Shown in pieces: positions 29,830 to 38,403 of a stretch of DNA of 64,000 nt. The translations under genes and the position numbers were made by a program. The stretch comes from Myxococcales bacterium (GTDB taxonomy: Bacteria; Myxococcota_A; Polyangia; Polyangiales; JADJMO01): positions 62,001 through 126,000 of the forward strand of contig JADJMO010000013.1 in assembly GCA_016709545.1 (NCBI GenBank), in the 5' to 3' direction. The notes beneath the pieces are model-generated. The model was not told the DNA's origin, did not search any database, and saw nothing but the letters and a program-made list of their open reading frames with translations. Every line of letters begins with the position of its first letter. Position 1 is the first letter of the stretch.

Positions 29830-30705
29830 ATGCGTCGGTGGCTGGTCTGCGCGCTGCTCCTCGGGTGCAGGTCCAGCGAAGGCGGGAACAGCACGCGTGC
29901 GGACACGGGCCCGTTCTACGATCCAGGACCCCCTTGCATCGGAGAGCGGCCCTGCACCAGTTACACGTGCCCGTGCGGCACCAAGTTCACGACGTGCGCC
30001 AGCTGCCGCAACGGGAAGTGGGAGTGGCCGGTCGACGACAACTGCTACTTCTCCTGCAAGGGCACCAAGCCCCCGCCACCGCCGAGCTGCGGGCAACCGC
30101 TGCCCGATGGGTTCGAGGCCACGTGCGTCGGACCCAAGCCGAAGACCGGCAGCACCGCTTGCACCGACGAGATGCTCGTCGAGATCGCGACGTGCTTCGG
30201 TCCGAGCCCGGATGCCAAGCGGTGCGCGGCGATCCAGGCCGCGGCGCCGGAGTGCGCGAAGTGCACGCTGACCACCTGGTTCGGCCGCCTCGGCGCCGAC
30301 GAAGCGGCGTGCGTCGCGCTGGTCGACGGCAAGAGCGACTGCGCCCACGTCGTCCAGTGCGGCCGCGACTGCCTGTCGACGGTCTGCTCCTTCGACGACT
30401 GCGACACGACGCCGGGGTCGGGATCGACGAGCGACCGCTCGCAGTGGCAGGACTGCTCGGAGGCCGCGCAGAGCAGCGCCGACGGCGGCGTCGATGGTGG
30501 CGGGGCCTGCGCCTCCTTCGCTGCGCGGCGCGCCGCCTGCATCACCGGAGCCGCGGCGCCGTGCTTCCCGAACAGCGCCGATGACCTCCTGCGCTTCTTC
30601 CGCGGGGCCTGCCGCGACGGCGGCGACTGGAGCAAGGTCGGCGACGCCGGCGTGGGCGACGCGGCTCCCGACGCGGACGCGGCGAGCGACGCCAGCGGCG
30701 ATTGA
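29830..30705 (+). CDS. Cys-rich lipoprotein, hypothetical
   Basis: A 291-residue predicted surface lipoprotein. ATG 29830 gives the short signal peptide MRRWLVCALLLGCRSSEGGN with the lipobox LLGC. The next ~60 residues hold a compact Cys knot (PCIGERPCTSYTCPCGTKF and TCASCRNGKWEWPVDDNCYF), then a Pro-rich spacer. A second Cys-rich domain extends to ~residue 250 with many CxxC-like pairs (CTDEMLVEIATCFG, CAKCTLTTWFG, CGRDCLSTVCSFDDC). The tail is Asp/Ala-rich (GVGDAAPDADAASDASGD). I do not recognise a family. It lies 58 bp after the VWA lipoprotein gene and 15 bp before the next gene on the same strand, so the three may form an operon. Confidence 0.8.
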   Translation: MRRWLVCALLLGCRSSEGGNSTRADTGPFYDPGPPCIGERPCTSYTCPCGTKFTTCASCRNGKWEWPVDDNCYFSCKGTKPPPPPSCGQPLPDGFEATCVGPKPKTGSTACTDEMLVEIATCFGPSPDAKRCAAIQAAAPECAKCTLTTWFGRLGADEAACVALVDGKSDCAHVVQCGRDCLSTVCSFDDCDTTPGSGSTSDRSQWQDCSEAAQSSADGGVDGGGACASFAARRAACITGAAAPCFPNSADDLLRFFRGACRDGGDWSKVGDAGVGDAAPDADAASDASGD

Positions 30706-30720
30706 TCCTACGCTGACCAG

Positions 30721-31965
30721 GTGCGGGTGGAGAAGCTGCGCAGCTCGGTCGCCCACGTGGGGGTGCCGAGTCTCATCCTGTTCGGCTCCATCGCGGCCAC
30801 GCTGACCGCGCTGGCCATCGCGATCTCGCCGGCGTTCCTCGCGGCGATCTCGCCGACCATCCTCGTCACCGTGTTCTACGCGCTGCACCGCTCCACGCAG
30901 CTGCGCAAGGCCGAGTGCGCGGGTGAGCTCTCTCTGCGCGGCGACCACGTGTACGTCGGGGATCGGGTGATCGCGAACCGCAGCGCCCTGCGGTCGGCGG
31001 TGGTGATCCCGCACGCGCGCGAGGGGACGCTGGTGCGCCTCGCCCGCGGCCGCTCGCAGGTGGACCTCCTCGTGCGCAACGTGGCCGAGGGGCGCCAGGC
31101 GGTGGAGGAGTTGCGGTTCGACGCGGCGCACGCGACGGCGAGCTTCGTCGTGCGCAGCCGCGACGTGGACGCGTACCGGAAACGGCTCAAGTACGTGGTC
31201 CTCTCGGTGCTCGCCCCGATCTTGATGTTCTTCGCCGCCGGCGTCCTCCACAGCGCCGTGATGGCCATCGCGGCGATGTTCGGGTTCGTCGGCATGCTGG
31301 TCACAGCGCTCACCCTCGCCTTGTCGCGCACCTGCGTGGTGGGCACCGACGGGATCCTGTTCGGCGGGGTCGGCAAGAAGGAGTTCATCCCGCTCGCGAG
31401 CGTGGGCGAGGTGGAGATCGACACCATCGACCTCGCGCTCGGCAACCAGGCGCGCGTGGTCCGCCTCTACGACAAGGGCGGGCTCGTGCTGCGCGAGATC
31501 CTGGTGGACGCGCTCAAGAACGGGCCGTTCCAGGAGGGCATCCACGCCTCGATCGACGCGCGCGCGCAGGCCCTCGCCGAGCGGATCCGCGAGGCCCAGG
31601 AGATCGCGGCGACGGGCGGCGCGGTCGACGACCGCGCGCTCGCCCGCGAGGCGCGTGAGCCCGGCGACTGGGTGGCTTCGCTGCGCGCGCTCTCGCGCGG
31701 CACGACGACGTTCCGCGGAGGAGAGCCGCCCACGGAGGAGGCGCTGCTCGCGCTGGTGGAGGACCCGACGGCGCCCGCGTGGAAGCGCGCGGCGGCGGCG
31801 ATCGCGGCCTCCGGGCGCAGCACGGCGCACAAGCGCCTGCGCGTGGTGTCGGCGGCGAGCGCGGACCCGCAGCTCCGCGTCGCGCTCGAGGCGGCCGCCG
31901 ACGAGGACGAGGCGCAGATGGCCGCCGCGCTCGACGAGCTCTCTAGAGGCGAAAGCCGAGGTTGA
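30721..31965 (+). CDS. Hypothetical membrane protein with two helix hairpins
   Basis: A 414-residue protein I cannot assign. Two hydrophobic hairpins are clear: residues ~15-60 (VPSLILFGSIAATLTALAIA and AAISPTILVTVFYALH) and ~158-205 (YVVLSVLAPILMFFAAGVLH and IAAMFGFVGMLVTALTLALS). After each comes a PH-like beta domain (GELSLRGDHVYVGDRVIANR and GTDGILFGGVGKKEFIPLAS, both followed by FDA-/LALGNQARVVRLYDKG-type strands), so the protein looks like an internal duplication. A helical, Ala/Arg/Glu-rich C-terminal part with HEAT-like spacing follows. It starts with GTG 30721, 15 bp after the lipoprotein gene. Its last 23 bases overlap the convergent gene. Confidence 0.7.
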   Translation: MRVEKLRSSVAHVGVPSLILFGSIAATLTALAIAISPAFLAAISPTILVTVFYALHRSTQLRKAECAGELSLRGDHVYVGDRVIANRSALRSAVVIPHAREGTLVRLARGRSQVDLLVRNVAEGRQAVEELRFDAAHATASFVVRSRDVDAYRKRLKYVVLSVLAPILMFFAAGVLHSAVMAIAAMFGFVGMLVTALTLALSRTCVVGTDGILFGGVGKKEFIPLASVGEVEIDTIDLALGNQARVVRLYDKGGLVLREILVDALKNGPFQEGIHASIDARAQALAERIREAQEIAATGGAVDDRALAREAREPGDWVASLRALSRGTTTFRGGEPPTEEALLALVEDPTAPAWKRAAAAIAASGRSTAHKRLRVVSAASADPQLRVALEAAADEDEAQMAAALDELSRGESRG

Positions 31966-32551
31966 GGTCTCCGCCAGGCACGAGCCGCTTCTCGAGGCCC
32001 CCGTAGGCATCGCTCCGGTAGACGTGCACGCCGAGCCCGGCGCGGGCGTTGACGTAGAGGCGCGGGGACAGCTCGTGCTGATAGCCCGCGAGGAACCAGA
32101 GGCGGGTCTGGAAGCCGTCGATCGTGGCGGGGAACGTCTGCGCACCGCTCGGTGGACGGTTCTGCTCGCGCCGCCAGCCGATGTTGGCGCTGACCTCGAC
32201 GTGCAGTCCGGAGACCAGGAACTGCCGCCATCCGAGCTTCGCCGACAGGTTGCCGACCTTGCCGTATTCGTCGTTGCGGACGACGCGCGAAGCGAAGTCG
32301 GAGTAGCCCCCGAGCACGAGCTCGCCGCGGAAGTCCCGGTCGGCGCGGACCACGGGGACGAGCACCCGCATCTCGAAGATGCCGCCCGGGAAGAACGGCC
32401 AGAGGACGTTGGTCTCGACCGCGACCGACCGCGGGCCGTCGCTCGGGGCCGGGCAGTTCGTCTCGCCTGTCGCGCAGGGCGAGGCGGCGACGCGCAGAGG
32501 AGCAAGGACGAGCACGAGGAGCGTGGCAGAGACGAGCAGGGACTGGTTCAC
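31943..32551 (-). CDS. Outer-membrane beta-barrel-like protein
   Basis: A 202-residue exported protein: signal peptide MNQSLLVSATLLVLVLAPLR cleaved near VAA|SP, a Cys pair (CATGETNC), then about eight amphipathic strands with aromatic girdles (VETNVLWPFFPGGIFEMRVL, GELVLGGYSDF, LHVEVSANIGWRRE, TRLWFLAGYQHEL, LYVNARAGLGVHVYR). The last residues, LNLGFRL, are not the canonical terminal Phe but fit an 8-strand barrel. GTG 32551 follows a good GGAGG site. It is transcribed divergently from the TetR gene, across a 103-bp region with three GTCAACG boxes and a consensus promoter, so it is the probable target of that repressor. Confidence 0.75.
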   Translation of the reverse strand: MNQSLLVSATLLVLVLAPLRVAASPCATGETNCPAPSDGPRSVAVETNVLWPFFPGGIFEMRVLVPVVRADRDFRGELVLGGYSDFASRVVRNDEYGKVGNLSAKLGWRQFLVSGLHVEVSANIGWRREQNRPPSGAQTFPATIDGFQTRLWFLAGYQHELSPRLYVNARAGLGVHVYRSDAYGGLEKRLVPGGDLNLGFRL

Positions 32552-32592
32552 GGGGCCTCCGTTCGAAGCAAGAGGAGCCGACGCGACCGAAT

Positions 32593-32647
32593 GTCAACGT
32601 CGATGTCTACACCGTTGACTTTACCGGCCGCCGGAACGATGTCAACG
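32593..32647. promoter_or_regulatory. Divergent promoter/operator region with three GTCAACG boxes
   Basis: GTCAACG at 32593-32599 faces CGTTGAC at 32613-32619 (13-bp spacer), and a third GTCAACG lies at 32641-32647. On the minus strand TTGACA (complement of 32640-32645), a 16-bp spacer and TAAAGT (complement of 32618-32623) make a near-consensus promoter for the beta-barrel gene, and both elements overlap boxes. The layout is what a TetR repressor controlling itself and its neighbour would need. Confidence 0.65.
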
Positions 32648-32654
32648 ATGGGCC

Positions 32655-33275
32655 ATGGCCAAGCGGAAGCCGAAGGCGGCCTACCACCACGGAGACCTGC
32701 GATCGGCGCTGCTCGAGGCGGCGACGAAGCTGGTCCGTGAGCACGGTCCGGCCGGCTTCTCGCTGCGGGAGGCCGCCCGGGAGGTCGGGGTCGATCCCGC
32801 CGCGTGCTACCGGCACTTCCGGGACCGCGGCGACCTGCTGCTGGCGATCGCGCAGCTCGGCTTCGAGGCGCTCGCCGCCGAGATGGCGCAGAGCCTCGCC
32901 GCGGTGGCGGAGGCCCCCTACGTGCGGCGCTTCTCGACGATGGGCAGGGTCTACGTGCGGTTCGCGATCCAGAACCCGGCCCAGTTCCGGGTCATGTTCG
33001 GCGAGAGCGGCACCCACGCGCGCGACCCGCGCTTGCGGCTCCCGACGGTGGAGCGCACGGCCTACGAGCAGCTGGAGGCGCTGATCGCCGCGTGGGTACG
33101 CGACGAGGCGCACGGTGTGGCGCCGGATCGCGCCGCGTGGATCTTCTGGAGCGGGGTCCATGGCGTCGCACGCCTGGTGGTGGACGGCGCGCTCGCGTTG
33201 CCACTCGACGAGGCGCTCGGCCTCGCCGACGAGCTCGCAGTGCGGCTCTGCGCTGGCTATTCAGGTCCCGGCTAG
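32655..33275 (+). CDS. TetR/AcrR family transcriptional regulator
   Basis: A 206-residue TetR-family repressor. The N-terminal DNA-binding domain (residues ~10-58) reads RSALLEAATKLVREHGPAGF, then SLREAAREVGVDPAACYRHF, the helix-turn-helix, and RDRGDLLLAIA. The ligand-binding part contains FSTMGRVYVRFAIQNPAQFRVMFGES, typical of the WHG (TetR_C_33) subgroup, and the later DRAAWIFWSGVHGVARLVVDGAL. ATG 32655 has no strong ribosome site and begins a basic N-terminus (MAKRKPKAAYHHGDLRSAL). The operator boxes just upstream suggest autoregulation and control of the divergent barrel gene. The ligand is unknown. The gene overlaps the convergent amidohydrolase gene by 15 bases. Confidence 0.93.
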   Translation: MAKRKPKAAYHHGDLRSALLEAATKLVREHGPAGFSLREAAREVGVDPAACYRHFRDRGDLLLAIAQLGFEALAAEMAQSLAAVAEAPYVRRFSTMGRVYVRFAIQNPAQFRVMFGESGTHARDPRLRLPTVERTAYEQLEALIAAWVRDEAHGVAPDRAAWIFWSGVHGVARLVVDGALALPLDEALGLADELAVRLCAGYSGPG

Positions 33276-34421
33276 CCGCGGCCGCGGGACGCGCGCGCCG
33301 AGCTTCCAGATCGTCACGATCGCGCGCGTGGCCTTGATGTCCTTGGTGGGGTCGCCCGCGACGAGCACGAGGTCGGCGCGCATGCCGGGCGCGATGTGGC
33401 CGCGGCCCGCGAGGGAGAACACGCGCGCGGGGGTGGCGGTCGCGGCCGTGAGCGCCTCGGTCGGGGTGAGCCCCGCGTCGACGAGGAGCGAGAGCTCGCC
33501 GTGCAGGCTCGCGCCGTGGGCCGTGCCGGCGTTGGCGGCGTCGGTGCCGGCCAGGATCGGCACCTTGGCCGCCTTCATCGCGGCGACGGCGGCGAAGGCG
33601 TGGTGGATGCAGTTGCCGTCCTCGCCCTTGTAGCTCTTGCGCAGGCGCTTGCCCGCGCCGGGGAGCAGGTAGGGCGAGAGCTGTGGGTCCTCCGCGATGG
33701 CGATCCCCGGGCGCACGCCGCAGTGGCGCGCGAGCACCGTGAGCGTGGGGATGACGAAGGCCTTCTTGCTCGCGACCAGCGGCCCGAGGTCGGCGCTCGG
33801 CGCGCTGTCGTAGAACAGGTGCGCGAGACCGTCGGCGCCCTCCTCGATCGCGGCGCGCGCCTCGTGCTGCTTGCCGACGTGGATGAGCGCGAGCTTGCCG
33901 CGGGCGTGCGCGGCGTCGATCAGCGCGCGCATCGTCTGACGCGAGATCGTGGGCATGTCCTCCTCGAAGACGATCTTCACGAAGTCGGCGCCCTCGGCCA
34001 CGCGCCCGTCGACGAACGCGGGGGCCTCCTCGGGGCTGGCGAGGGTCGGGATGGGGATGCCGAACTCGGTGCCGTGGCCGTTCGGCGCGGTGGCGAGCGT
34101 CGCCGCGCCGCGGAGGTCGGCGAGGGTGTCCGGGATCAAGGCGGTCTCGGCGGCGTGGCGGGCCTTGATCTGGGAGGGCGGGCCGAACATGTCGACGACG
34201 AGGCCGACGCCGAACACGAGGTTCTGCTGCAGGTGCTCGTCCTCCTTGCCGGCGTGGACGTGCGCGTCGACGAAGGCCGGCAAGAGGGTCTTGCCTTCGC
34301 CCTTGAAGACGCGCACCTGGTGGAAGAACACCAGCGGCCCCTTGCGCACGGGCCTGGGCGCTGGCGGGTGGCAGGCGTCGAGGGCGAGGAGTGCGAGGAG
34401 GCCGAGGACGAGCGGGCGCAT
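33261..34421 (-). CDS. Amidohydrolase family lipoprotein, apparently with an internal deletion
   Basis: A 386-residue imidazolonepropionase/prolidase-like amidohydrolase exported as a lipoprotein (lipobox LALLALDACHPP). Metal-binding motifs are present: LPAFVDAHVHAGKEDE (HxH), the EGADFVKIVFEE region, LALIHVGKQHEARAA (His), DGLAHLFYDS (His) and LAGTDAANAGTAHG (Asp). C-terminally, TPTEALTAATATPARVF and GHIAPGMRADLVLVAGDP are standard. However, the N-terminal beta-sandwich is cut short. VFFHQVRVF is followed directly by KGEGKTLLPAF, where the family normally has ~40 more residues ending in a DG(x)GKTLLPGF-type strand. The frame is kept. This may be a real in-frame deletion or an assembly loss. 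Confidence 0.85.
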   Translation of the reverse strand: MRPLVLGLLALLALDACHPPAPRPVRKGPLVFFHQVRVFKGEGKTLLPAFVDAHVHAGKEDEHLQQNLVFGVGLVVDMFGPPSQIKARHAAETALIPDTLADLRGAATLATAPNGHGTEFGIPIPTLASPEEAPAFVDGRVAEGADFVKIVFEEDMPTISRQTMRALIDAAHARGKLALIHVGKQHEARAAIEEGADGLAHLFYDSAPSADLGPLVASKKAFVIPTLTVLARHCGVRPGIAIAEDPQLSPYLLPGAGKRLRKSYKGEDGNCIHHAFAAVAAMKAAKVPILAGTDAANAGTAHGASLHGELSLLVDAGLTPTEALTAATATPARVFSLAGRGHIAPGMRADLVLVAGDPTKDIKATRAIVTIWKLGARVPRPRLAGT

Positions 34422-34460
34422 GCGGTCAACGACAACCCTCTCTCCATCGGGTTCCCGCGT

Positions 34461-36935
34461 TCAGTCCTTGGATGTTTCGACGACGATGGAAAGATCGCGT
34501 CGCGCGACGGCCGCGCGCCAGGCCTTCACCCGCTCTGCCTCGCACACGAGGCGTTCGAGTCGTCGGCCGAGGGCTCCGTCCAGCAGCCACTCGGCGAGCG
34601 GGTGACTCCAGCTGTAGAACTCGAGCACGCAGAGCGAGGGGAGGCCGGGGGCGTCGGCGATCGTCGGATCGGGTGGCGGTAGCTGCTCGGCGTGGGTGCT
34701 CACGTGCCTGAGCGTCGGCACGGGAGGCCCCGAGGCCAGCGCCGCGAAGACGATCGAGTCGACGCGCACGCGTCGCAGCGATGGCAGCGCGGGCGTTCGG
34801 AGCCAGTGCAAGACGTCTTCGTCGGATGTCCGCAGGAACTCGATCTCCTCGACGGTGGCGAACCGCGGGTGGGCGAGCAGCGGTCGGTCGCTGACGGCGA
34901 TTTCTTGCACCTCGATGCGCTTCAACATCCCGCGTTCGTAGGACCAATCACCATACTGGAGGATCGGACGAACCGGGGCGATGAGCGCCGCCCGATCGGC
35001 GTGGGTTCGCGTGAGGGCCTTCCGGCGCGCCACGAGCTTGCGGTCGCCCGGCGTGCGCGCGAGGCCGACCTCCACGGCGATCCACTCGCCGAGCTTGTCG
35101 CCACGCTCCTGGAGCCAGTCGGCGTAGACGAGGCGAGGGCCGTCGTCGTCGGGCGCGGCGACGATCGCGGCGAGGAGAGGCGCTTCGGGATGCGCCGGCG
35201 GGGCGGGGAGCAGGGCGCGGATCTCGCCAAGGCGAGCCCGCGCGTCGGCGGGGAGCGGAACGAGGCGCGCGACCCGATCGCGAAAGGTCTGGACGACGCG
35301 CATCGCCGCGCGGCGGCGCGGTCGATCCACCGGGAAGTGGCGCGCGGTGTGGGCATCGATCTCTCGTTCCACGTACGACTCGACGTTCGCCAGCGCCGAC
35401 GGCTCGCCGTGCCGGGCGAGGAGATCGAGGACACCGTTCCAGTGGTCCTCGGCGGTCAGCCGGTTTCCAGCCACCTCTGCCCGCTCGAGAAACGCCCGGC
35501 CGATCCGTGGATCGACGGGTCGCGCGCGCAGACGATCGTACACCTGGACGAGCTCGCCGATGGCGAAGGCGAAGGAGCGGACCAGGAGGACGATGTCGGC
35601 CGCGCGCCCCTCGGCCTCACGGTCCAACCACGCGTGGATGCCGTCGGCCAGCGCGGGGAGCCGCGGCTGGAGGGCCAGGGTCAACGCGTCGACGAGGTCG
35701 GCGAGCTCCTTGTCGCCGGTCCGCTCCCACACCGAGAGGAGCTCGATCAGGGCGTCTTCGTAGCGCTCGGTCTGCATCGCGGTGACCGCGGCGGCCATCG
35801 CCTCGGGGACGGACAGCGCTGTCCGAGATGCCGTGGGCGCTGGGCGTTCTGCCGTCGGGGTGGTGAGGACCTGTGGCTCCGCGACAGCGAGCGCCTTCGC
35901 ACGACCGAGCAGGGCACGCACGCGAAGGCGCGTGGCCTCGTCCAGGGTGGCCACGGGCGGCAGGCGCAGCTTGGCGAGCCACCCGATGTACTTCGGCCCG
36001 AACACCCCACCCTCGGACGAGCGCGCGCGGAGCTCCGCGACGCGCGACGCGGCACTCTCGTCCACCATCGTCGGCAACGCACCGAAGACGTTCACCCACA
36101 CCGAGAAGCGGGAGCTCGCGGTGGTCGGCTTGCGGTCCACGAAATCGAGCAACGCGCGGCCCACCCGCGGATCGGGTCCGCGCGCGAGTAGGGCCTGCAG
36201 GCGTTCACCGACCGACCCGAGAGGGTTCTGGAAGAGACCAGGGAGGAGACGCGGGACGTCGACGGCTCGCCCCAGCATCTCCACCGCGGTCCAGCGCGCG
36301 GGCAGCTCCTTGGCCTCGCTCGGGATGGGCTCGAGCGTGCGGGCTGCGTCGTCCGAGACGACGTCGATCACTTCGGCGAGCTCTTGAGCGCGACAGCTGC
36401 GCCACGCCGACAGGAGGGCGTCGAGCGCGACCACGCGGTCCTTGGCGGCGAGAGCGGCCTCTGCCGCGGCGAGCGCGGCCTCGCCGGTGAAGGGGTGGTC
36501 CGCGGGCCTGGGAGTGCTTCGCTGCACCGTCACCTTGGTCGGGCGCTCGCCATGGGTCACTGAACGCAGCAGAGCGACGTCGTCGTCGGTCAGGGGCCGC
36601 GGCGTCTGGAGGCTCATGCCGAGAGCGCCGGCCTTGTCTGGCAGGCCCTTGCCGTTCACGAACCGGAGCCGGTCGCGCACGGGGGCGAGATCGACCACCG
36701 GCATCGCGTTCTCGCGCGCGATCCAGGCACCATCCTCGAGGGTCGGACTCTCGAGGACGGCCACGAGCCACAGCTGCTCAGTGGGTGGGCGGACGGTGAC
36801 GAGGAACAGCGCGCCTCCGTCGGCCAGCGCCGAGAGTCCCTTGTTCGCGCTGGTGTAGCGATCGATGGCCAGCCGATCACCGATCTTCGCACCCCGGTGC
36901 TGCGCCTCGAACTGCGCCTTGCTGATCACCGCCAT
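34461..36935 (-). CDS. TIGR02996 (repeat-companion) domain protein, large paralogue
   Basis: An 824-residue cytoplasmic protein with four parts. Residues ~1-115 are a distinct beta-rich domain (ISKAQFEAQHRGAKIGDRLA, LFLVTVRPPTEQLWLVAVLE). Two copies of a ~130-residue helical module follow. The first is AAKDRVVALDALLSAWRSCR...DPRVGRALL, and the second QTERYEDALIELLSVWERTG...DPRIGRAFL. A TIGR02996 domain lies at ~580-625 (PDDDGPRLVYADWLQERGDK). After it come Leu-rich irregular repeats (ATVEEIEFLRT, LPSLRRVRVDS, LPSLCVLEFYS). The single-module relative is at 1366-2976. I chose ATG 36935; ATG 36946 would add only three residues. Function unknown. Confidence 0.8.
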   Translation of the reverse strand: MAVISKAQFEAQHRGAKIGDRLAIDRYTSANKGLSALADGGALFLVTVRPPTEQLWLVAVLESPTLEDGAWIARENAMPVVDLAPVRDRLRFVNGKGLPDKAGALGMSLQTPRPLTDDDVALLRSVTHGERPTKVTVQRSTPRPADHPFTGEAALAAAEAALAAKDRVVALDALLSAWRSCRAQELAEVIDVVSDDAARTLEPIPSEAKELPARWTAVEMLGRAVDVPRLLPGLFQNPLGSVGERLQALLARGPDPRVGRALLDFVDRKPTTASSRFSVWVNVFGALPTMVDESAASRVAELRARSSEGGVFGPKYIGWLAKLRLPPVATLDEATRLRVRALLGRAKALAVAEPQVLTTPTAERPAPTASRTALSVPEAMAAAVTAMQTERYEDALIELLSVWERTGDKELADLVDALTLALQPRLPALADGIHAWLDREAEGRAADIVLLVRSFAFAIGELVQVYDRLRARPVDPRIGRAFLERAEVAGNRLTAEDHWNGVLDLLARHGEPSALANVESYVEREIDAHTARHFPVDRPRRRAAMRVVQTFRDRVARLVPLPADARARLGEIRALLPAPPAHPEAPLLAAIVAAPDDDGPRLVYADWLQERGDKLGEWIAVEVGLARTPGDRKLVARRKALTRTHADRAALIAPVRPILQYGDWSYERGMLKRIEVQEIAVSDRPLLAHPRFATVEEIEFLRTSDEDVLHWLRTPALPSLRRVRVDSIVFAALASGPPVPTLRHVSTHAEQLPPPDPTIADAPGLPSLCVLEFYSWSHPLAEWLLDGALGRRLERLVCEAERVKAWRAAVARRDLSIVVETSKD

Positions 36936-37021
36936 GACACTCGCCATCGCGGGCCAGCTTACGCGACTCCGCGCAGGGTCATCACTCCGGTGCAGCGCGC
37001 AATCCTGGTAGCTTCTCGCCC

Positions 37022-37778
37022 ATGCGTTTCTCCAGCTGGTCTCGTCGTCCCAGATGTCCGGCCCCCCCGACCCCGCGCACATGGCGAGGGTCGGTCAGGC
37101 CATCCGCGAGAAGATCGCGGCCGGCTCCCTCCTCGCGACCGGCGCGCTCGGCAAGCGGGCCACCGCGGGCGCGCGCGTCGTCAAGAAGGACGGCGCGATC
37201 ACGGTCGAGGATCCGCCGAGCGGCGACGGCTGGATGGCGGCCGGTGGCTACTCGCTCGCGGAGTACGCGAGCAAGGAGGAGGCGATCGCGTCGGCGAAGG
37301 AGACGCTCGGCTACATGGGCGACGCCGTCGTGGAGATGATCGCGGTGACCGAGATGCACCCGGCGCCGAACGCGCCGCGCCCGGCCACGCCCTCGCAGCC
37401 GCTGGGGGTCGTGCCGTACCTCGCGATCGACGGCGCCGCGGAGGCGTCGGCGTTCTACCAGCGCGCATTCGGCGCGAAGGAGGTCGCCCGCATGCCAGCG
37501 CAGGACGCCAAGCGGCTCATGCACTGCCACCTCGACATCAACGGCGGTGCGCTGATGATCGCCGACGCCTTCCCGGAGATGGGGGGCCGCCGGTGCAGCG
37601 GTCGGCGAGCTACACGATGCAGCTCGTGGTGGCCGACGGCGACGCGTGGTGGAAGCGCGCGATCGAAGCGAGGTGTACGGAGAAGCTCCCGTTCGCGGTC
37701 GCGTTCTGGGGCGACAAGTACGGCCAGCTGGTGGATCCGTTCGGGGTCACCTGGGCGCTGAGCTCACCCGCGAAGTGA
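37022..37778 (+). CDS. YCII-related/VOC (PhnB-like) fusion protein, two frameshifts (~37029 and ~37588)
   Basis: The restored protein of ~250 residues joins two domains. Residues 1-~110 resemble the YCII/DGPF family: MRF, then LQLVSSSQMSGPPDPAHMA after one missing base, GQAIREKIAAGSLLATGALG and DGWMAAGGYSLAEYASKEEA. Residues ~125-250 form a PhnB-like VOC (glyoxalase-fold) domain: PLGVVPYLAIDGAAEASAFY, RAFGAKEVARMPAQD, LDINGGALMIADAFPEMGG. After a break in a G-run near 37588 come SYTMQLVVADGDAWWKRAIE and FWGDKYGQLVDPFGVTWAL. ATG 37022 is preferred over the in-frame ATG 37054 because it restores the canonical first strand. Each domain alone is common. The function is unknown. Confidence 0.75.
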
Positions 37779-37867
37779 GCGGTGGCGGCGCGTCGCGCCG
37801 CTGGCGCAGGCCGGTGTCGGCGGCATCGCGCCTCTTCGCGAACGCGCGCGTCGTTGCACCCTCGAAG

Positions 37868-38403
37868 ATGATCGCTCGCTTCCTCCTCGTCGGCTTCGCT
37901 TCTCTGTCTCTCGCCTGTGGCGCACGCTCCGGGCTCCCGCTCCCCGAGGGCGAAGAAGACACCGCGGTGGGGAGCCCTTCGCTCGAGACCGGCGTGGACG
38001 GCGGCGCGGCGTTCGACGTGTCGGACGGTCTCGCGGTGGCGGACACTTTCGTGGACCGGGGGCCGCACACGGCCGTCCCCGATCCGAGACTGCCCCGTTG
38101 CGAGGACCGGCCCATCACGTGCCTCGATGGCGACATCGCGGCGGAGTAAAGACCCTGCGCGCACAGCTGGCGGAGTGCGCGCCGGGGATGTGCGGTCAGG
38201 CCACTTACCGCTTCGACAGGGGCGGTTGCCTCCTCAGCGTGGAGACGATCAACCTCACTCAGTCCGAAGCGAACTGCCTCGTGCAACCGGCCCTCGCCCT
38301 GAAGAAGCGGTTCCTCTGCTTGAAGGAGCAGAGACGCTTCGATCGAACGTCCGTGCACCGAGTGAGCGCGGGTCACTCGAACGCGAACTCGTCGAGTTCG
38401 TAG
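37868..38403 (+). CDS. Small lipoprotein, frameshifted near 38148
   Basis: A predicted lipoprotein of ~175 residues. ATG 37868 gives MIARFLLVGFASLSLACGAR (lipobox SLAC) and a linker rich in Glu/Asp/Gly. The Cys-containing domain starts LPRCEDRPITCLDGDIAAE. There a TAA stops the frame at 38147-38149, but one restored G continues the protein as VKTLRAQLAECAPGMCGQAT, FDRGGCLLSVETINLTQSEA and NCLVQPALALKKRFLCLKEQ. The last ~20 codons run into the convergent gene and look unnatural. A further shift to end at RPCTE (TGA near 38365) is possible, so the 3' end is uncertain. Function unknown. Confidence 0.65.
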
